Source: JAKZRT01 sp965247915 (lineage in GTDB: Bacteria; Pseudomonadota; Alphaproteobacteria; Rhodobacterales; Rhodobacteraceae). Taken from it: a stretch of DNA of 64,000 nucleotides. The position numbers and the translations under genes are program-made. The notes under the pieces were generated by a model, which made no database searches, had not been told where the DNA came from, and saw nothing but the letters and a program-made list of their open reading frames with translations. Positions 17,142 through 25,619 of the stretch are shown one piece after another (within the stretch, counting starts at the first letter, position 1; the number at the start of each line of letters is the position of its first letter). The stretch lies in contig OZ252048.1 of assembly GCA_965247915.1 (NCBI GenBank), positions 2,604,001 to 2,668,000 of the forward strand, given 5' to 3'.

Positions 17142-17771
17142 CTATTGCCTCGGGTGAGGGTCGAGCATGCGCCGGAACATGGCCTCGACGTGGGACCCAG
17201 CCGACGCCCAAGTGGCTTGCGTATCGGGCATCAGCACCTGCACCTGGGCCTCGAAGTCGGCGTAATGCTGGGTCACCGCCCAGATGGTGAAGATCAGGTG
17301 GCCGGGGTCAACACTTGCGATCCGTCCTTCATCGACCCAGCTTTGGATCAGGCGGCATTTTTCCTCGAAAAGCGGCCGCAGACCGCTTTCCAGATGCGGG
17401 CGCATGCGCGGCGCTCCCTGGATGATCTCGTTGGCAAACAACCGGCTTTCGCGGGGGTATGCCCGGCTCATCTCCATCTTGCGGCGGATATAGTTCAGCA
17501 ATTCCTCCAGCGGATCGCCCTGCGCGTCCATGACCGCAAGCGGCGCCAGCCATTCGGACATCAGCGCATTCAACAGTTCGACATGAATCGCCGCCTTGCT
17601 GTCGAAATAATAAAGCACATTGGGTTTCGAGAGACCCGCCTCGTCGGCGATCTGGTCGAGCGTCGCGCCGCGAAACCCGTGCTGCGAAAATACGCTCACC
17701 GCCGCGTCCATGATCTTGCGCCGGTTTTGCATTTGAATGCGGCTGAGTTTCTTCTGAGCGGCGTCTTCCAT
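17142..17771 (-). CDS. rutR: TetR-family repressor, RutR-like
   Basis: A 209-aa TetR regulator. The HTH is at about 17-60 (RRKIMDAAVSVFSQHGFRGATLDQIADEAGLSKPNVLYYF). The C-terminal domain follows the RutR pattern: SRAYPRESRLFANEIIQGAPRM, then VDPGHLIFTIWAVTQHYADFEAQV. RutR senses uracil or thymine and controls pyrimidine genes. The divergent neighbours encode pyrimidine ring catabolism and a RutR-type palindrome lies between them, so the assignment is strong by context. The start at 17771 (MEDAAQKKLSR) was chosen over 17903. Confidence 0.87.
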   Translation of the reverse strand: MEDAAQKKLSRIQMQNRRKIMDAAVSVFSQHGFRGATLDQIADEAGLSKPNVLYYFDSKAAIHVELLNALMSEWLAPLAVMDAQGDPLEELLNYIRRKMEMSRAYPRESRLFANEIIQGAPRMRPHLESGLRPLFEEKCRLIQSWVDEGRIASVDPGHLIFTIWAVTQHYADFEAQVQVLMPDTQATWASAGSHVEAMFRRMLDPHPRQ

Positions 17772-17853
17772 GCTTCCCCGTGATCTGGCGCTTTGGTCCC
17801 GGCGCTTTACCCATTCGAGCCTTGACAGCGCAACGCCGCATTGCAATCGTGTC

Positions 17854-17869
17854 TTTACCAATTGGTAAA
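17854..17869. promoter_or_regulatory. RutR-type operator palindrome
   Basis: A perfect 16-bp palindrome TTTACCAATTGGTAAA in the divergent region between the RutR-like gene and the amidohydrolase operon. The E. coli RutR consensus is TTGACCANNTGGTCAA; 14 of 16 positions fit when the two variable ones are counted as matches. Confidence 0.75.
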
Positions 17870-17926
17870 AAACTGAAAGCCCGGATGCAAGACATTCCGG
17901 CACTCAGACAAATGTGGGGGGACCGC

Positions 17927-19177
17927 ATGGCCGCACCTGGGCAAAACCTTCGGATCAACGGCGAGCGTCTGTGGGACAGCCTGATGGATATGGCCAAGAT
18001 CGGCCCCGGCGTTGCTGGCGGCAACAACCGCCAGACGCTGACCGACGAGGACGGTGTCGGCCGGGCGCTGTTCAAGGGTTGGTGCGAAGACGCGGGGCTG
18101 ACCATGGGTCTTGATGCGATGGGCACGATGTTCGCCCGCCGCGAGGGCACCGATACAGGCGCGCTTCCGGTCTATGTCGGCTCGCACCTCGACACCCAGC
18201 CCACGGGGGGCAAATACGACGGGGTGCTCGGTGTGTTGGGGGGCCTCGAGATCATCCGCACGCTCAACGATCTGGACATCAAGACCAAGCATCCGATCGT
18301 AGTCACCAACTGGACCAACGAGGAAGGCACGCGTTTCGCGCCGCCGATGCTGGCCTCGGGGGTTTTCGGCGGGATGCATACCCTCGACTGGGCCTACGAC
18401 CGGACCGACGCCGAGGGGCTGAAGTTCGGCGACGAGCTGGCGCGGATCGGCTGGAAGGGCGACGAGGCGGTCGGCGCGCGCAAGATGCACGCGTTTTTCG
18501 AGCTGCACATCGAACAGGGGCCTATACTGGAGGCCGAGAGCAAAGATATCGGCGTCGTCACCCATGGTCAGGGGCTGTCGTGGACCCAAGTGACGGTGAC
18601 CGGCAAGGAAAGCCACACCGGGTCGACCCCCATGCCGATGCGCAAGAACGCCGGCCTTGGCATGGCGCATTGTCTGGAACTTGTCGATCAGATCGCGCTG
18701 AGCCACGCGCCCGATGCGGTGGGCGCGGCGGGCCATATCGACGTTTATCCGAACTCGCGCAACGTGATCCCGGGGCGCGTGGTGTTCACCGTCGATTTCC
18801 GCTCGCCCGAGCTTTCCGTGATCGAGGATATGGAGGCGCGGCTGCGCGAAGGGGCCAAGGCGATCTGCGACGAAATGGGTCTGGGCATCGCCTTCGAGAA
18901 AGTCGGCGGGTTTGACCCGGTGAAATTCGACGACGGCTGCGTGACCGCCGTGCGCGACGCCGCCGAACGTCTGGGGTACACGCACCGCAACCTGATCTCG
19001 GGCGCCGGCCACGACGCCTGCTGGATCAACCGGGTGGCCCCGACGGCGATGGTCATGTGCCCCTGCGTGGACGGACTTTCGCACAATGAAGCCGAGGATA
19101 TCTCCCGCGAATGGGCCACCGCCGGGGCCGAGGTCCTGATGCACGCAGTGGTCGAGACGGCGGAGGTTGTGGGGTGA
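17927..19177 (+). CDS. N-carbamoyl-beta-alanine/L-amino acid amidohydrolase (M20 family)
   Basis: A 416-aa Zn-dependent hydrolase of the allantoate amidohydrolase/beta-ureidopropionase group. Metal ligands are visible: H87 and D98 (SHLDTQPTGGKYDG), the E132-E133 pair (TNEEGTRF) and H194 (HIEQGP), with a late His in GHDACW. It would cleave N-carbamoyl-beta-alanine to beta-alanine, CO2 and ammonia after dihydropyrimidinase (gene at 20093). The start at 17927 (MAAPGQNLRINGERLW) follows a strong GGGGGGA; an upstream ATG at 17885 is less likely. Its last 41 bp recur at 19523. Confidence 0.9.
   Translation: MAAPGQNLRINGERLWDSLMDMAKIGPGVAGGNNRQTLTDEDGVGRALFKGWCEDAGLTMGLDAMGTMFARREGTDTGALPVYVGSHLDTQPTGGKYDGVLGVLGGLEIIRTLNDLDIKTKHPIVVTNWTNEEGTRFAPPMLASGVFGGMHTLDWAYDRTDAEGLKFGDELARIGWKGDEAVGARKMHAFFELHIEQGPILEAESKDIGVVTHGQGLSWTQVTVTGKESHTGSTPMPMRKNAGLGMAHCLELVDQIALSHAPDAVGAAGHIDVYPNSRNVIPGRVVFTVDFRSPELSVIEDMEARLREGAKAICDEMGLGIAFEKVGGFDPVKFDDGCVTAVRDAAERLGYTHRNLISGAGHDACWINRVAPTAMVMCPCVDGLSHNEAEDISREWATAGAEVLMHAVVETAEVVG
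19137..19177 (+). repeat. 41-bp direct repeat, copy A (amidohydrolase gene end)
   Basis: The last 41 bp of the amidohydrolase gene, encoding MHAVVETAEVVG and the stop, match 19523-19563 at 37 of 41 positions. Three of the four changes are synonymous. The two copies bracket the small coiled-coil gene. Confidence 0.85.
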
Positions 19178-19220
19178 GGCCATTTCCCCTATATTTACCG
19201 GCAGTTGGTAGGAATGCCGC

Positions 19221-19448
19221 ATGGCTGGAGACGTCACGAACGAGCTTATTTACGAACTGCTCAGGTCGATGCAGGGGCAATTGTCCAAGCTGCAAGCGGA
19301 CATGCTTGAGGTCAAGGAACGCCTTGGCCACATCGAAAGCCAGATTGCGGGTCTCGCCGGGCAGTACGCCAGCCTGTCCAACCGCCTGGACCGGATGGAC
19401 GAGCGCGTCTCGCGGATCGAAAAGCGTCTGGAGCTGGTCGAGGTCTGA
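19221..19448 (+). CDS. Small coiled-coil protein
   Basis: A 75-aa protein that is nearly all heptad-patterned helix: LLRSMQGQLSKLQADMLEVKERL, HIESQIAGLAGQYASLSNRLDRMDERVSRIEKRLELV. It is preceded by GGTAGGA. Similar short coiled-coil proteins (repeated RLDRMDxRVSRIEKRL) occur widely in Rhodobacterales with no assigned role. It lies inside the segment bounded by the two 41-bp repeats, between the amidohydrolase and the nuclease-like gene. A small GGTTTC/GAAACC hairpin follows it (19455-19470). Confidence 0.65.
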   Translation: MAGDVTNELIYELLRSMQGQLSKLQADMLEVKERLGHIESQIAGLAGQYASLSNRLDRMDERVSRIEKRLELVEV

Positions 19449-19522
19449 GGCGGCGGTTTCCAGGGAAACCGAGGATTCACTTCAACGAATTAGCAATCGG
19501 GCAGCGGCACGATCCAAACCGT

Positions 19523-19563
19523 TGATGCACGCGGTTGTCGAGACGGCGGGGGTGGTGGGGTGA
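19523..19563 (+). repeat. 41-bp direct repeat, copy B
   Basis: Second copy of the amidohydrolase 3' end, including codons for MHAVVETAGVVG and a TGA, but with no gene body upstream. The GTG start of the next gene (19560) lies within its last bases. Confidence 0.85.
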
Positions 19564-20096
19564 ATGCGGGAATCCATTTGAGAGTACTGAACCGCCTGTG
19601 CGGGCTATTCGACGTCCCAATAATTCAGAATAATCTGCGCGGCATGTATGTCGAATTACTGGTTTCGGAGCTCCTGGGTGGTGATTGGGAGTCAGTAAGT
19701 GGCGACTGGGCTGCCTGGGATATTGAGCACGCCGACAGTACCAAATTGGAAGTCAAGCAATCAGCCGCAAAACAGTCTTGGGATGCTCCAGAGGCAGGCT
19801 CCAGCCCGCCGACTTTCGGCATCCGCGTACCAAAATTTACTTGGGTCGGCGCGGTGAGATCGATTGCGATCGGCCGCCCCGCTCAGATTTACGTATTCGC
19901 CTGGCATGAATTCTATGATCAAAGTGCTGACCATCGCGATTTGGACCAGTGGCAATTTTTTGTGATTCCGTCAGCACGCCTACCAAACCAAAAAACAATC
20001 GGATTGAATCCACTCCGCAATTTGGCCCGCTCAGTCTCGGCAGCGGAATTACGCGCTGCTGTGGACGAAATTAGACTCAATGGAGTTATGCAATGA
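19560..20096 (+). CDS. Uncharacterised protein with PD-(D/E)XK nuclease-like motif
   Basis: A 178-aa protein from a GTG at 19560. I recognise no named family, but the layout E32 in a helix, D54 (WDIEHAD) and E64-V-K66 (LEVKQSA) matches the PD-(D/E)XK restriction-endonuclease core. The rest is rich in Trp and Phe, with no membrane segment. It is more AT-rich than its neighbours, which suggests transfer. Its stop overlaps the dihydropyrimidinase ATG (ATGA), so it is now coupled to that gene. A role in DNA cleavage or defence is inference only. Confidence 0.65.
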   Translation: MNAGIHLRVLNRLCGLFDVPIIQNNLRGMYVELLVSELLGGDWESVSGDWAAWDIEHADSTKLEVKQSAAKQSWDAPEAGSSPPTFGIRVPKFTWVGAVRSIAIGRPAQIYVFAWHEFYDQSADHRDLDQWQFFVIPSARLPNQKTIGLNPLRNLARSVSAAELRAAVDEIRLNGVMQ

Positions 20097-21547
20097 CCAC
20101 AGCCATCAAAAACGGCACCATCGTCACCGCCGATCTGACCTATGAAGGCGACATCCTGATCGACGGCGGCAGGATCATCGAGATTGGCCCAGACCTCAAA
20201 GGCGACGAGACCCTCGACGCCACCGATTGCTTCGTCATGCCCGGCGGCATCGACCCGCACACCCATCTGGAAATGCCGTTCATGGGCACCTATTCGACCG
20301 ACGATTTCGAATCCGGCACCCGCGCCGCCCTGGCAGGCGGCACCACGATGGTGGTCGATTTCGCACTGCCTAGCCCCCAACAGGGCCTCCTGGACGCGCT
20401 GCAGATGTGGGACAACAAATCGGGCCGCGCCAATTGCGATTATTCGTTCCACATGGCGGTGACCTGGTGGGGCGAGCAGGTGTTTAACGAGATGGAGGCG
20501 GTGGTGCGGACACGCGGCATCAACACGTTCAAGCATTTCATGGCCTACAAGGGCGCGCTGATGGTCAATGACAACGAAATGTATGCGTCGTTTCAACGGC
20601 TTGCCGAACTGGGGGCGATAGCACTCGTGCACGCCGAGAACGGCGATGTGGTGGCCGATCTGCAGGCCAAGCTGCTGGCCGAAGGCAACACCGGGCCCGA
20701 GGCCCACGCCTATTCGCGCCCGCCGCAGGTCGAGGGCGAGGCCACCAACCGCGCCATCATGATCGCCGATATGGCCGGGGTGCCGCTTTATGTTGTCCAC
20801 ACCTCGTGCGAGGACAGCCACGCGGCCATCCGCCGTGCCCGGATGGCCGGCAAGCGGGTCTGGGGCGAGCCGCTGATCCAGCATCTGACATTGGACGAGA
20901 GCGAGTATTTCAACCAGGACTGGGACCACGCCGCGCGCCGGGTGATGTCACCGCCGTTCCGCGACAAGGCCAACCAGGACAGCCTGTGGGCCGGGCTTCA
21001 ATCGGGGTCGCTTAGTGTGGTCGCCACCGACCATTGCGCCTTCACCACCGAACAGAAACGCTTCGGCCTCGGCGATTTCACCAAGATACCGAACGGCACC
21101 GGCGGGCTGGAAGACCGGATGCCGATGCTCTGGACCTATGGCGTCGCCACCGGGCGGCTGACGATGAACGAATTCGTCGCCGTCACTTCGACCAACATCG
21201 CCAAAATCCTGAACTGTTATCCCAAAAAGGGCGCGGTTCTGGTCGGGGCCGACGCTGATCTGGTGGTCTGGGACCCGGAAAAGGAGAAAACCATCACCGC
21301 AAGCACACAGCAATCGGCCATCGATTACAACGTCTTCGAAGGCAAGCACGTCAAAGGCCTGCCCCGGTTCACCCTGACCCGCGGCCATGTGGCCATCCAC
21401 GACGGCGAAATTCGCACCCAGGAAGGCCACGGCGAATTTGTGAAGCGCCAGCCAAACGGCACGGTGAACAAAGCCCTTTCCCAGTGGAAAGACCTGACCG
21501 CACCGCGCCCGGTCGAACGCACCGGCATTCCGGCAAGCGGCGTATAA
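20093..21547 (+). CDS. hydA: Dihydropyrimidinase (D-hydantoinase)
   Basis: A 484-aa cyclic amidohydrolase that opens 5,6-dihydrouracil or dihydrothymine to N-carbamoyl-beta-amino acids. The binuclear zinc site is complete: H56 and H58 (DPHTHLEMPF), K153, which is carboxylated in the family (FMAYKG), H180 (HAENG), the His of VVHTSCED and the Asp of VVATDHCAF. Length is normal. It works directly before the amidohydrolase at 17927; the two small genes between them look inserted. Confidence 0.94.
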   Translation: MTTAIKNGTIVTADLTYEGDILIDGGRIIEIGPDLKGDETLDATDCFVMPGGIDPHTHLEMPFMGTYSTDDFESGTRAALAGGTTMVVDFALPSPQQGLLDALQMWDNKSGRANCDYSFHMAVTWWGEQVFNEMEAVVRTRGINTFKHFMAYKGALMVNDNEMYASFQRLAELGAIALVHAENGDVVADLQAKLLAEGNTGPEAHAYSRPPQVEGEATNRAIMIADMAGVPLYVVHTSCEDSHAAIRRARMAGKRVWGEPLIQHLTLDESEYFNQDWDHAARRVMSPPFRDKANQDSLWAGLQSGSLSVVATDHCAFTTEQKRFGLGDFTKIPNGTGGLEDRMPMLWTYGVATGRLTMNEFVAVTSTNIAKILNCYPKKGAVLVGADADLVVWDPEKEKTITASTQQSAIDYNVFEGKHVKGLPRFTLTRGHVAIHDGEIRTQEGHGEFVKRQPNGTVNKALSQWKDLTAPRPVERTGIPASGV

Positions 21548-21552
21548 AGAAA

Positions 21553-22971
21553 GTGGCGGGACTGAACGCAGATGAACGGGCCGCGATGGAAGCCGCCGCG
21601 CGGCACGGGGTCGCGTTTCGAATGCGCTCGGATGCCGACTTCGTCCCGCCGCGAGACCGGCCTGACGTGGTCGAGCCGAATTTCCGCGTGCCGCTGCCGG
21701 AAGACGGCACGTCTGCCGAGGCGGTGATCGAAGATATGGTAACAGCGTCCGACGGCGGTCTGAATCAGATGCCATCGCCCAATTTCTTCGGCTACGTTCT
21801 GGGCGGATCGCATCCGGCCGGTGTTGCCGCCGATATGCTTGTTTCAGCCTGGGGCCAAAACGGCGGGTCTGCTTTTGAAACACCGGCCGTCGTGGCCATG
21901 GAGCGCGCAGTTTGCGACTGGTCGCTCGACTTGCTGGGCCTGCCCGCCGATTGCGGCGTTGGCATCGTTACCGGAGCTACTGTTGCCAACACCCAAAGTG
22001 TGATGATTGCGCGACATGCCTTGCTGGAAAAACAGGGGTGGGACGTCGAAGCCGACGGTTTGTTTGGTGCTCCGGAAATTCCGGTTCTGATCGGTGATGC
22101 GGCCCATTCCGCACCCTTCGCGGCGCTGCGCTATGCAGGGCTGGGCCAAGATCGCGCCAAACGGATCGGGGTCGATGGCGAAGGACGGATCAAACCAAAG
22201 TCTTTTGCGGCTGCGCTGGCGCAATGCCAGGCACCACCACTGGTGATCCTGCAAGCGGGCCAGATAAACAGCGGGGCTTTTGACCCGTTTGCCGAATTGA
22301 TCAAGCCGGTTCACGACATGGGTGGTTGGGTGCACGTAGACGGTGCATTTGGCCTGTGGCTGGCGGCCGTACCTGAATTGCGCGACCGGCTGGCCGGGGT
22401 TGAAGACGCAGATAGCTGGGCGATCGATTTGCACAAGTGGCTTAACGCGCCATATGATGCAGCGCTTTGCATTGTGCGTGATCGCGCGCCGCTGGTTGCC
22501 TCGATGTCGGCGCGCGGAGCCTATCTGCCAGACCTGTCAGATCATTGGGATCCGTTTGATTCGACGCTGGAACTGTCGCGCCGTGCGCGCGGCGTGCCAA
22601 GCTATGCAATTATGAAACATCTTGGAAAATCCGGCGTGCGCGCGTTGGTGCTGCGCCATTGCAGTCTGGCTGAATATCTTGCTCGCGAGGTTGCCAAAAT
22701 TCCAGGCCTCCGGGTTTTGAACCAGGTCGCCAGTAATCAGGTCGCCATCGCTTGCGGCCTGGGCGATGACGGCGATTCCAGAACCAAGGAAACGCTGAAA
22801 ATAATTCAGGATCGCGGCCGCGTTTATCCCAGCCACGGGCAGTGGCAGGGGCGCGAGATAATTCGTGCCTCGATTATTAACTATGCGACCCAGAAAGAAC
22901 ACATCGACCTGCTGATCGTCGAATTACGGGCGGCATGGGACGAGGTACGGGGGCGGAATGAACGCACCTGA
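21553..22971 (+). CDS. PLP-dependent group II decarboxylase family protein
   Basis: A 472-aa fold-type I PLP enzyme of the DDC/glutamate decarboxylase family. Features: NFFGYVLGGSHPAGVAADML, the Asp and Ala of HVDGAFGLW and the Schiff-base lysine K295 in IDLHKWLNAPYD. It probably starts at GTG 21553, 5 bp after hydA. The substrate is unknown. A decarboxylase is not part of the textbook reductive pyrimidine route, whose end product is beta-alanine. Codon use is less GC-biased than that of its neighbours. It overlaps the ABC ATPase start by 14 bp, so it is in the operon. Confidence 0.82.
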   Translation: MAGLNADERAAMEAAARHGVAFRMRSDADFVPPRDRPDVVEPNFRVPLPEDGTSAEAVIEDMVTASDGGLNQMPSPNFFGYVLGGSHPAGVAADMLVSAWGQNGGSAFETPAVVAMERAVCDWSLDLLGLPADCGVGIVTGATVANTQSVMIARHALLEKQGWDVEADGLFGAPEIPVLIGDAAHSAPFAALRYAGLGQDRAKRIGVDGEGRIKPKSFAAALAQCQAPPLVILQAGQINSGAFDPFAELIKPVHDMGGWVHVDGAFGLWLAAVPELRDRLAGVEDADSWAIDLHKWLNAPYDAALCIVRDRAPLVASMSARGAYLPDLSDHWDPFDSTLELSRRARGVPSYAIMKHLGKSGVRALVLRHCSLAEYLAREVAKIPGLRVLNQVASNQVAIACGLGDDGDSRTKETLKIIQDRGRVYPSHGQWQGREIIRASIINYATQKEHIDLLIVELRAAWDEVRGRNERT

Positions 22972-23740
22972 GGTGATACGGGCAGAAAACCTGTCCCTGA
23001 CGTTCGCAACTAACGATGGGCCCGTGCATGCGCTGAAGGACATCAACCTGACCGTCGCGCAGGGCGAATTTGTCAGCTTCATCGGCCCCTCGGGCTGTGG
23101 CAAGACCACGCTGCTGCGCGCCATCGCGGCGCTGGAAGCGCCGACCGGCGGCACCATCAGCGTCAACGGCGTCAGCCCGGACGAAGCGCGCCGCGCCCGC
23201 GCTTACGGCTATGTTTTTCAGGCCGCAGGTCTCTACCCCTGGCGCACGGTGGCGGGCAATATCCGGCTGCCGCTCGAGATCATGGGGTACGCGAAGGCCG
23301 AAGCGGCGCGCCGGGTGGCCGAGGTGCTGGACCTGGTCGAACTCGATGGGTTCGACAGGAAATTCCCCTGGCAATTGTCGGGCGGCATGCAACAGCGCGC
23401 CAGCATCGCCCGCGCGCTGGCTTTTGACGCCGACATCCTGCTGATGGACGAACCCTTTGGGGCGCTCGACGAGATCGTCCGAGACCACCTCAACCAACAG
23501 CTTCTGGCCTTGTGGAAACGCACCGGCAAGACCATCGCCTTTGTCACCCATTCGATCCCCGAAGCGGTGTACCTCAGCACCAAAATCGTGGTGATGTCGC
23601 CGCGCCCGGGCCGGATTACGGACGTGATCGACAGCCCGCTGCCGCAGGATCGCCCGCTCGACATTCGCGACAGCGCCGAGTTTATCCAAATCGCTCATCG
23701 GGTCCGCGAGGGGCTGCGCGCGGGGCATGAAAATGTCTAG
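22958..23740 (+). CDS. ABC transporter ATP-binding protein (SsuB/TauB type)
   Basis: A 260-aa ATPase: Walker A GPSGCGKTT, Q-loop VFQAAGLYPWRTV, signature LSGGMQQR, Walker B ILLMDEPFGALD and switch His in VTHSIPEA. It resembles the ATPases of nitrate/sulfonate/taurine and thiamine-precursor importers. With the two permeases and the binding protein downstream it would form a complete importer, probably for a pyrimidine or related ring compound given the neighbours. It is now separated from its permeases by an IS1380-family element. Confidence 0.93.
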   Translation: MNAPEVIRAENLSLTFATNDGPVHALKDINLTVAQGEFVSFIGPSGCGKTTLLRAIAALEAPTGGTISVNGVSPDEARRARAYGYVFQAAGLYPWRTVAGNIRLPLEIMGYAKAEAARRVAEVLDLVELDGFDRKFPWQLSGGMQQRASIARALAFDADILLMDEPFGALDEIVRDHLNQQLLALWKRTGKTIAFVTHSIPEAVYLSTKIVVMSPRPGRITDVIDSPLPQDRPLDIRDSAEFIQIAHRVREGLRAGHENV

Positions 23741-23976
23741 CCGTGCCGCAAAGAATGCACCCCGGACCGTCACCGATCCGGGGCGCGCCGGGATGATCGC
23801 CATGGGCATCATCACACTTCACGGCCATCGGCTCTCCAGCCTGTACCGCACCTCGCACGCTGCCCCAACATGGTTAGCAAATCGTTATCATCATACTTCC
23901 AGAAATACTCCCGCCGGAGTCTCCCCAGCTTCCCGTCGGCGCTGCGGCCTGGGGCAAGCGATATGAGTATTCTTAG

Positions 23977-25619
23977 CCCGCATTCCCCAAGTGACCGATC
24001 CATCTGATGCGGTTTCCGTCTGATTCCTGTATAAGAATCAGTGGATTAGATCAGACGGAGGGTGGGTCGAATGCGGAACCTGGAGGGTGAGTCGGATCGG
24101 GGGCTTCTGCGGGCGTTTTTCGACCGAAGACTGAAGTTCGAGTTCCACGGTTCGCGGATCACGTCAGACGCTGGTCTGCTCGCCTATCGTGAACTGGACG
24201 AAGCCCTCGGCCTGACCACGCTGGCCGGTGACGTTATTGCTGACAGCCGGACCGGCAAGAACGGTTGGCACGGCATCATCGGTCTCCTTCGCCAATCCGT
24301 CTATGGTCGTCTCGCCGGGTACGAGGACGTGAACGACGCCAACCGGCTGGGGCGCGATCCTGCGATGCGGTGGATCGTCGGCGGCAGGGCTGTCGAGCGC
24401 GGCGGCGCATCGACCAGCCAGATGGGCCGGTTCGAGACGGAGTTACTCGCCACCAATGACAACCTCGCCGCGCTCGCTGACCTTTTGGGCATCTGGATCG
24501 ACCAGGTTAACGAGCGCAAGCCGCCGAAGATTATCGTGCTCGACATGGACAGCTCCGTCAGCCCGACCTACGGTGACCAGGAGGGCACGGCCTACAACGG
24601 TCACTTCGGCTGCACGTGCTATCACCCGCTGTTCGTGTTCAACCAGTTCGGCGATCTGGAGCGTTGCGCCCTGCGTCCGGGCAACGTGCACAGCGCCCAT
24701 GAATGGCGCGATGTGTTGGACCCGGTGGTCGCTCGATACCGGAACAAGACACTCCGGCGTTATTTCCGTGGTGACGCCGCCTTCGCCTCGCCCGAGGTTT
24801 ATGAGTTTCTGGAAGCGGAAGGCTTCAAGTACGCCATCCGGCTTCCGGCCAACAAGGTGCTGCACGACAGCATCGCGCACCTGCTCAAGCGCCCCGTCGG
24901 TCGGCCGCCGAAGGAAGTTCGTCGGTATTACGCGAACTTCAGCTATCGGGCCGGTAGCTGGACGGAGCCCCGCCGGGTCGTCGCCAGGGTGGAGTGGCAC
25001 TCAGGGGAACTGTATCCCCGCGTCGGCTTCATCGTCACCAACCTGAGCCGTCCTGCCGAGCGGGTTGTTGCGTTCTACAATCAGCGCGGCACTGCCGGGC
25101 AATGGATCAGGGAAGGCAAGAACGCCATCAAGTGGACGCGGCTGTCATGCCGTTCGTTACGCAACAATGCCGTCCGGCTCCAGCTGCATGCACTCGCCTA
25201 TAACCTCGGCAACTTCATGCGTACCCTGGCGTTGCCCGATGCCGTGGAGCAATGGTCGCTGACGACGCTGAGGGAGAAGCTGGTCAAGATCGGTGCGAAA
25301 GTTGTCAGCCATGGCCGGTACGTCACATTTCAATTGGCCGAGGCTGCAGTCACAAGAAGCTTGTTCCAGAAAATCTTGAGCCTGATTGATGATCTACGAC
25401 GAAGACCCGCTCCGGCGTAGGCCGAGGGAATCGACGGCAAGGAGATTGCGACACGAGAGGTGTGTCCGGATGGCAAGAGAAACGACCAAATGGCCTTCCA
25501 CGCGCTGGCCGATTACCAAAATCATGTCATCGGATGGCTGCAATGGGAACAGAGTTCCCTTGGAGATGGGGCCGTGGTACGATTTCCGCGAATTTGGATG
25601 TCATCTGGGGAATGTCGGT
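23977..25619 (+). mobile_element. IS1380-family insertion sequence
   Basis: About 1.64 kb with one transposase gene. The ends carry imperfect inverted repeats: CCCGCATTCCCCA on the left and, on the minus strand, CCGACATTCCCCA on the right, each followed by a TGAC. TTAG flanks both ends (23973-23976 and 25620-25623), a 4-bp target duplication. Between the transposase stop and the right end is about 200 bp whose open frame (HALADYQNHVIGWLQWEQ) I do not recognise. The element separates the ABC ATPase from its permeases. Confidence 0.78.
24071..25420 (+). CDS. IS1380-family transposase
   Basis: About 449 aa. Family features: FEFHGSRITSDAGLLAYRELDEALGL at the start, the DDE-type acidic residues in VLDMDSSVSPTYGDQEG and YFRGDAAFASPEVYEFLE, and the Y-N-x-R segment near VAFYNQRGTAGQWIREGKNAIKWTRL, then LHALAYNLGNFMRTL. 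It appears intact. The ATG at 24071 has GGAGG 10 bp upstream; a GTG at 24062 is possible. Confidence 0.92.
   Translation: MRNLEGESDRGLLRAFFDRRLKFEFHGSRITSDAGLLAYRELDEALGLTTLAGDVIADSRTGKNGWHGIIGLLRQSVYGRLAGYEDVNDANRLGRDPAMRWIVGGRAVERGGASTSQMGRFETELLATNDNLAALADLLGIWIDQVNERKPPKIIVLDMDSSVSPTYGDQEGTAYNGHFGCTCYHPLFVFNQFGDLERCALRPGNVHSAHEWRDVLDPVVARYRNKTLRRYFRGDAAFASPEVYEFLEAEGFKYAIRLPANKVLHDSIAHLLKRPVGRPPKEVRRYYANFSYRAGSWTEPRRVVARVEWHSGELYPRVGFIVTNLSRPAERVVAFYNQRGTAGQWIREGKNAIKWTRLSCRSLRNNAVRLQLHALAYNLGNFMRTLALPDAVEQWSLTTLREKLVKIGAKVVSHGRYVTFQLAEAAVTRSLFQKILSLIDDLRRRPAPA

Noticed and set aside
15823..17157. 444-aa open frame on the plus strand
   Set aside because: Antisense shadow of rnr; the minus strand carries complete RNB and S1 motifs.
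23760..23783. CCCCGGA/TCCGGGG hairpin after the ABC ATPase gene as a terminator
   Set aside because: It lies inside what may have been the 5' coding part of the permease gene and has no T-tract, so it was not called a terminator.
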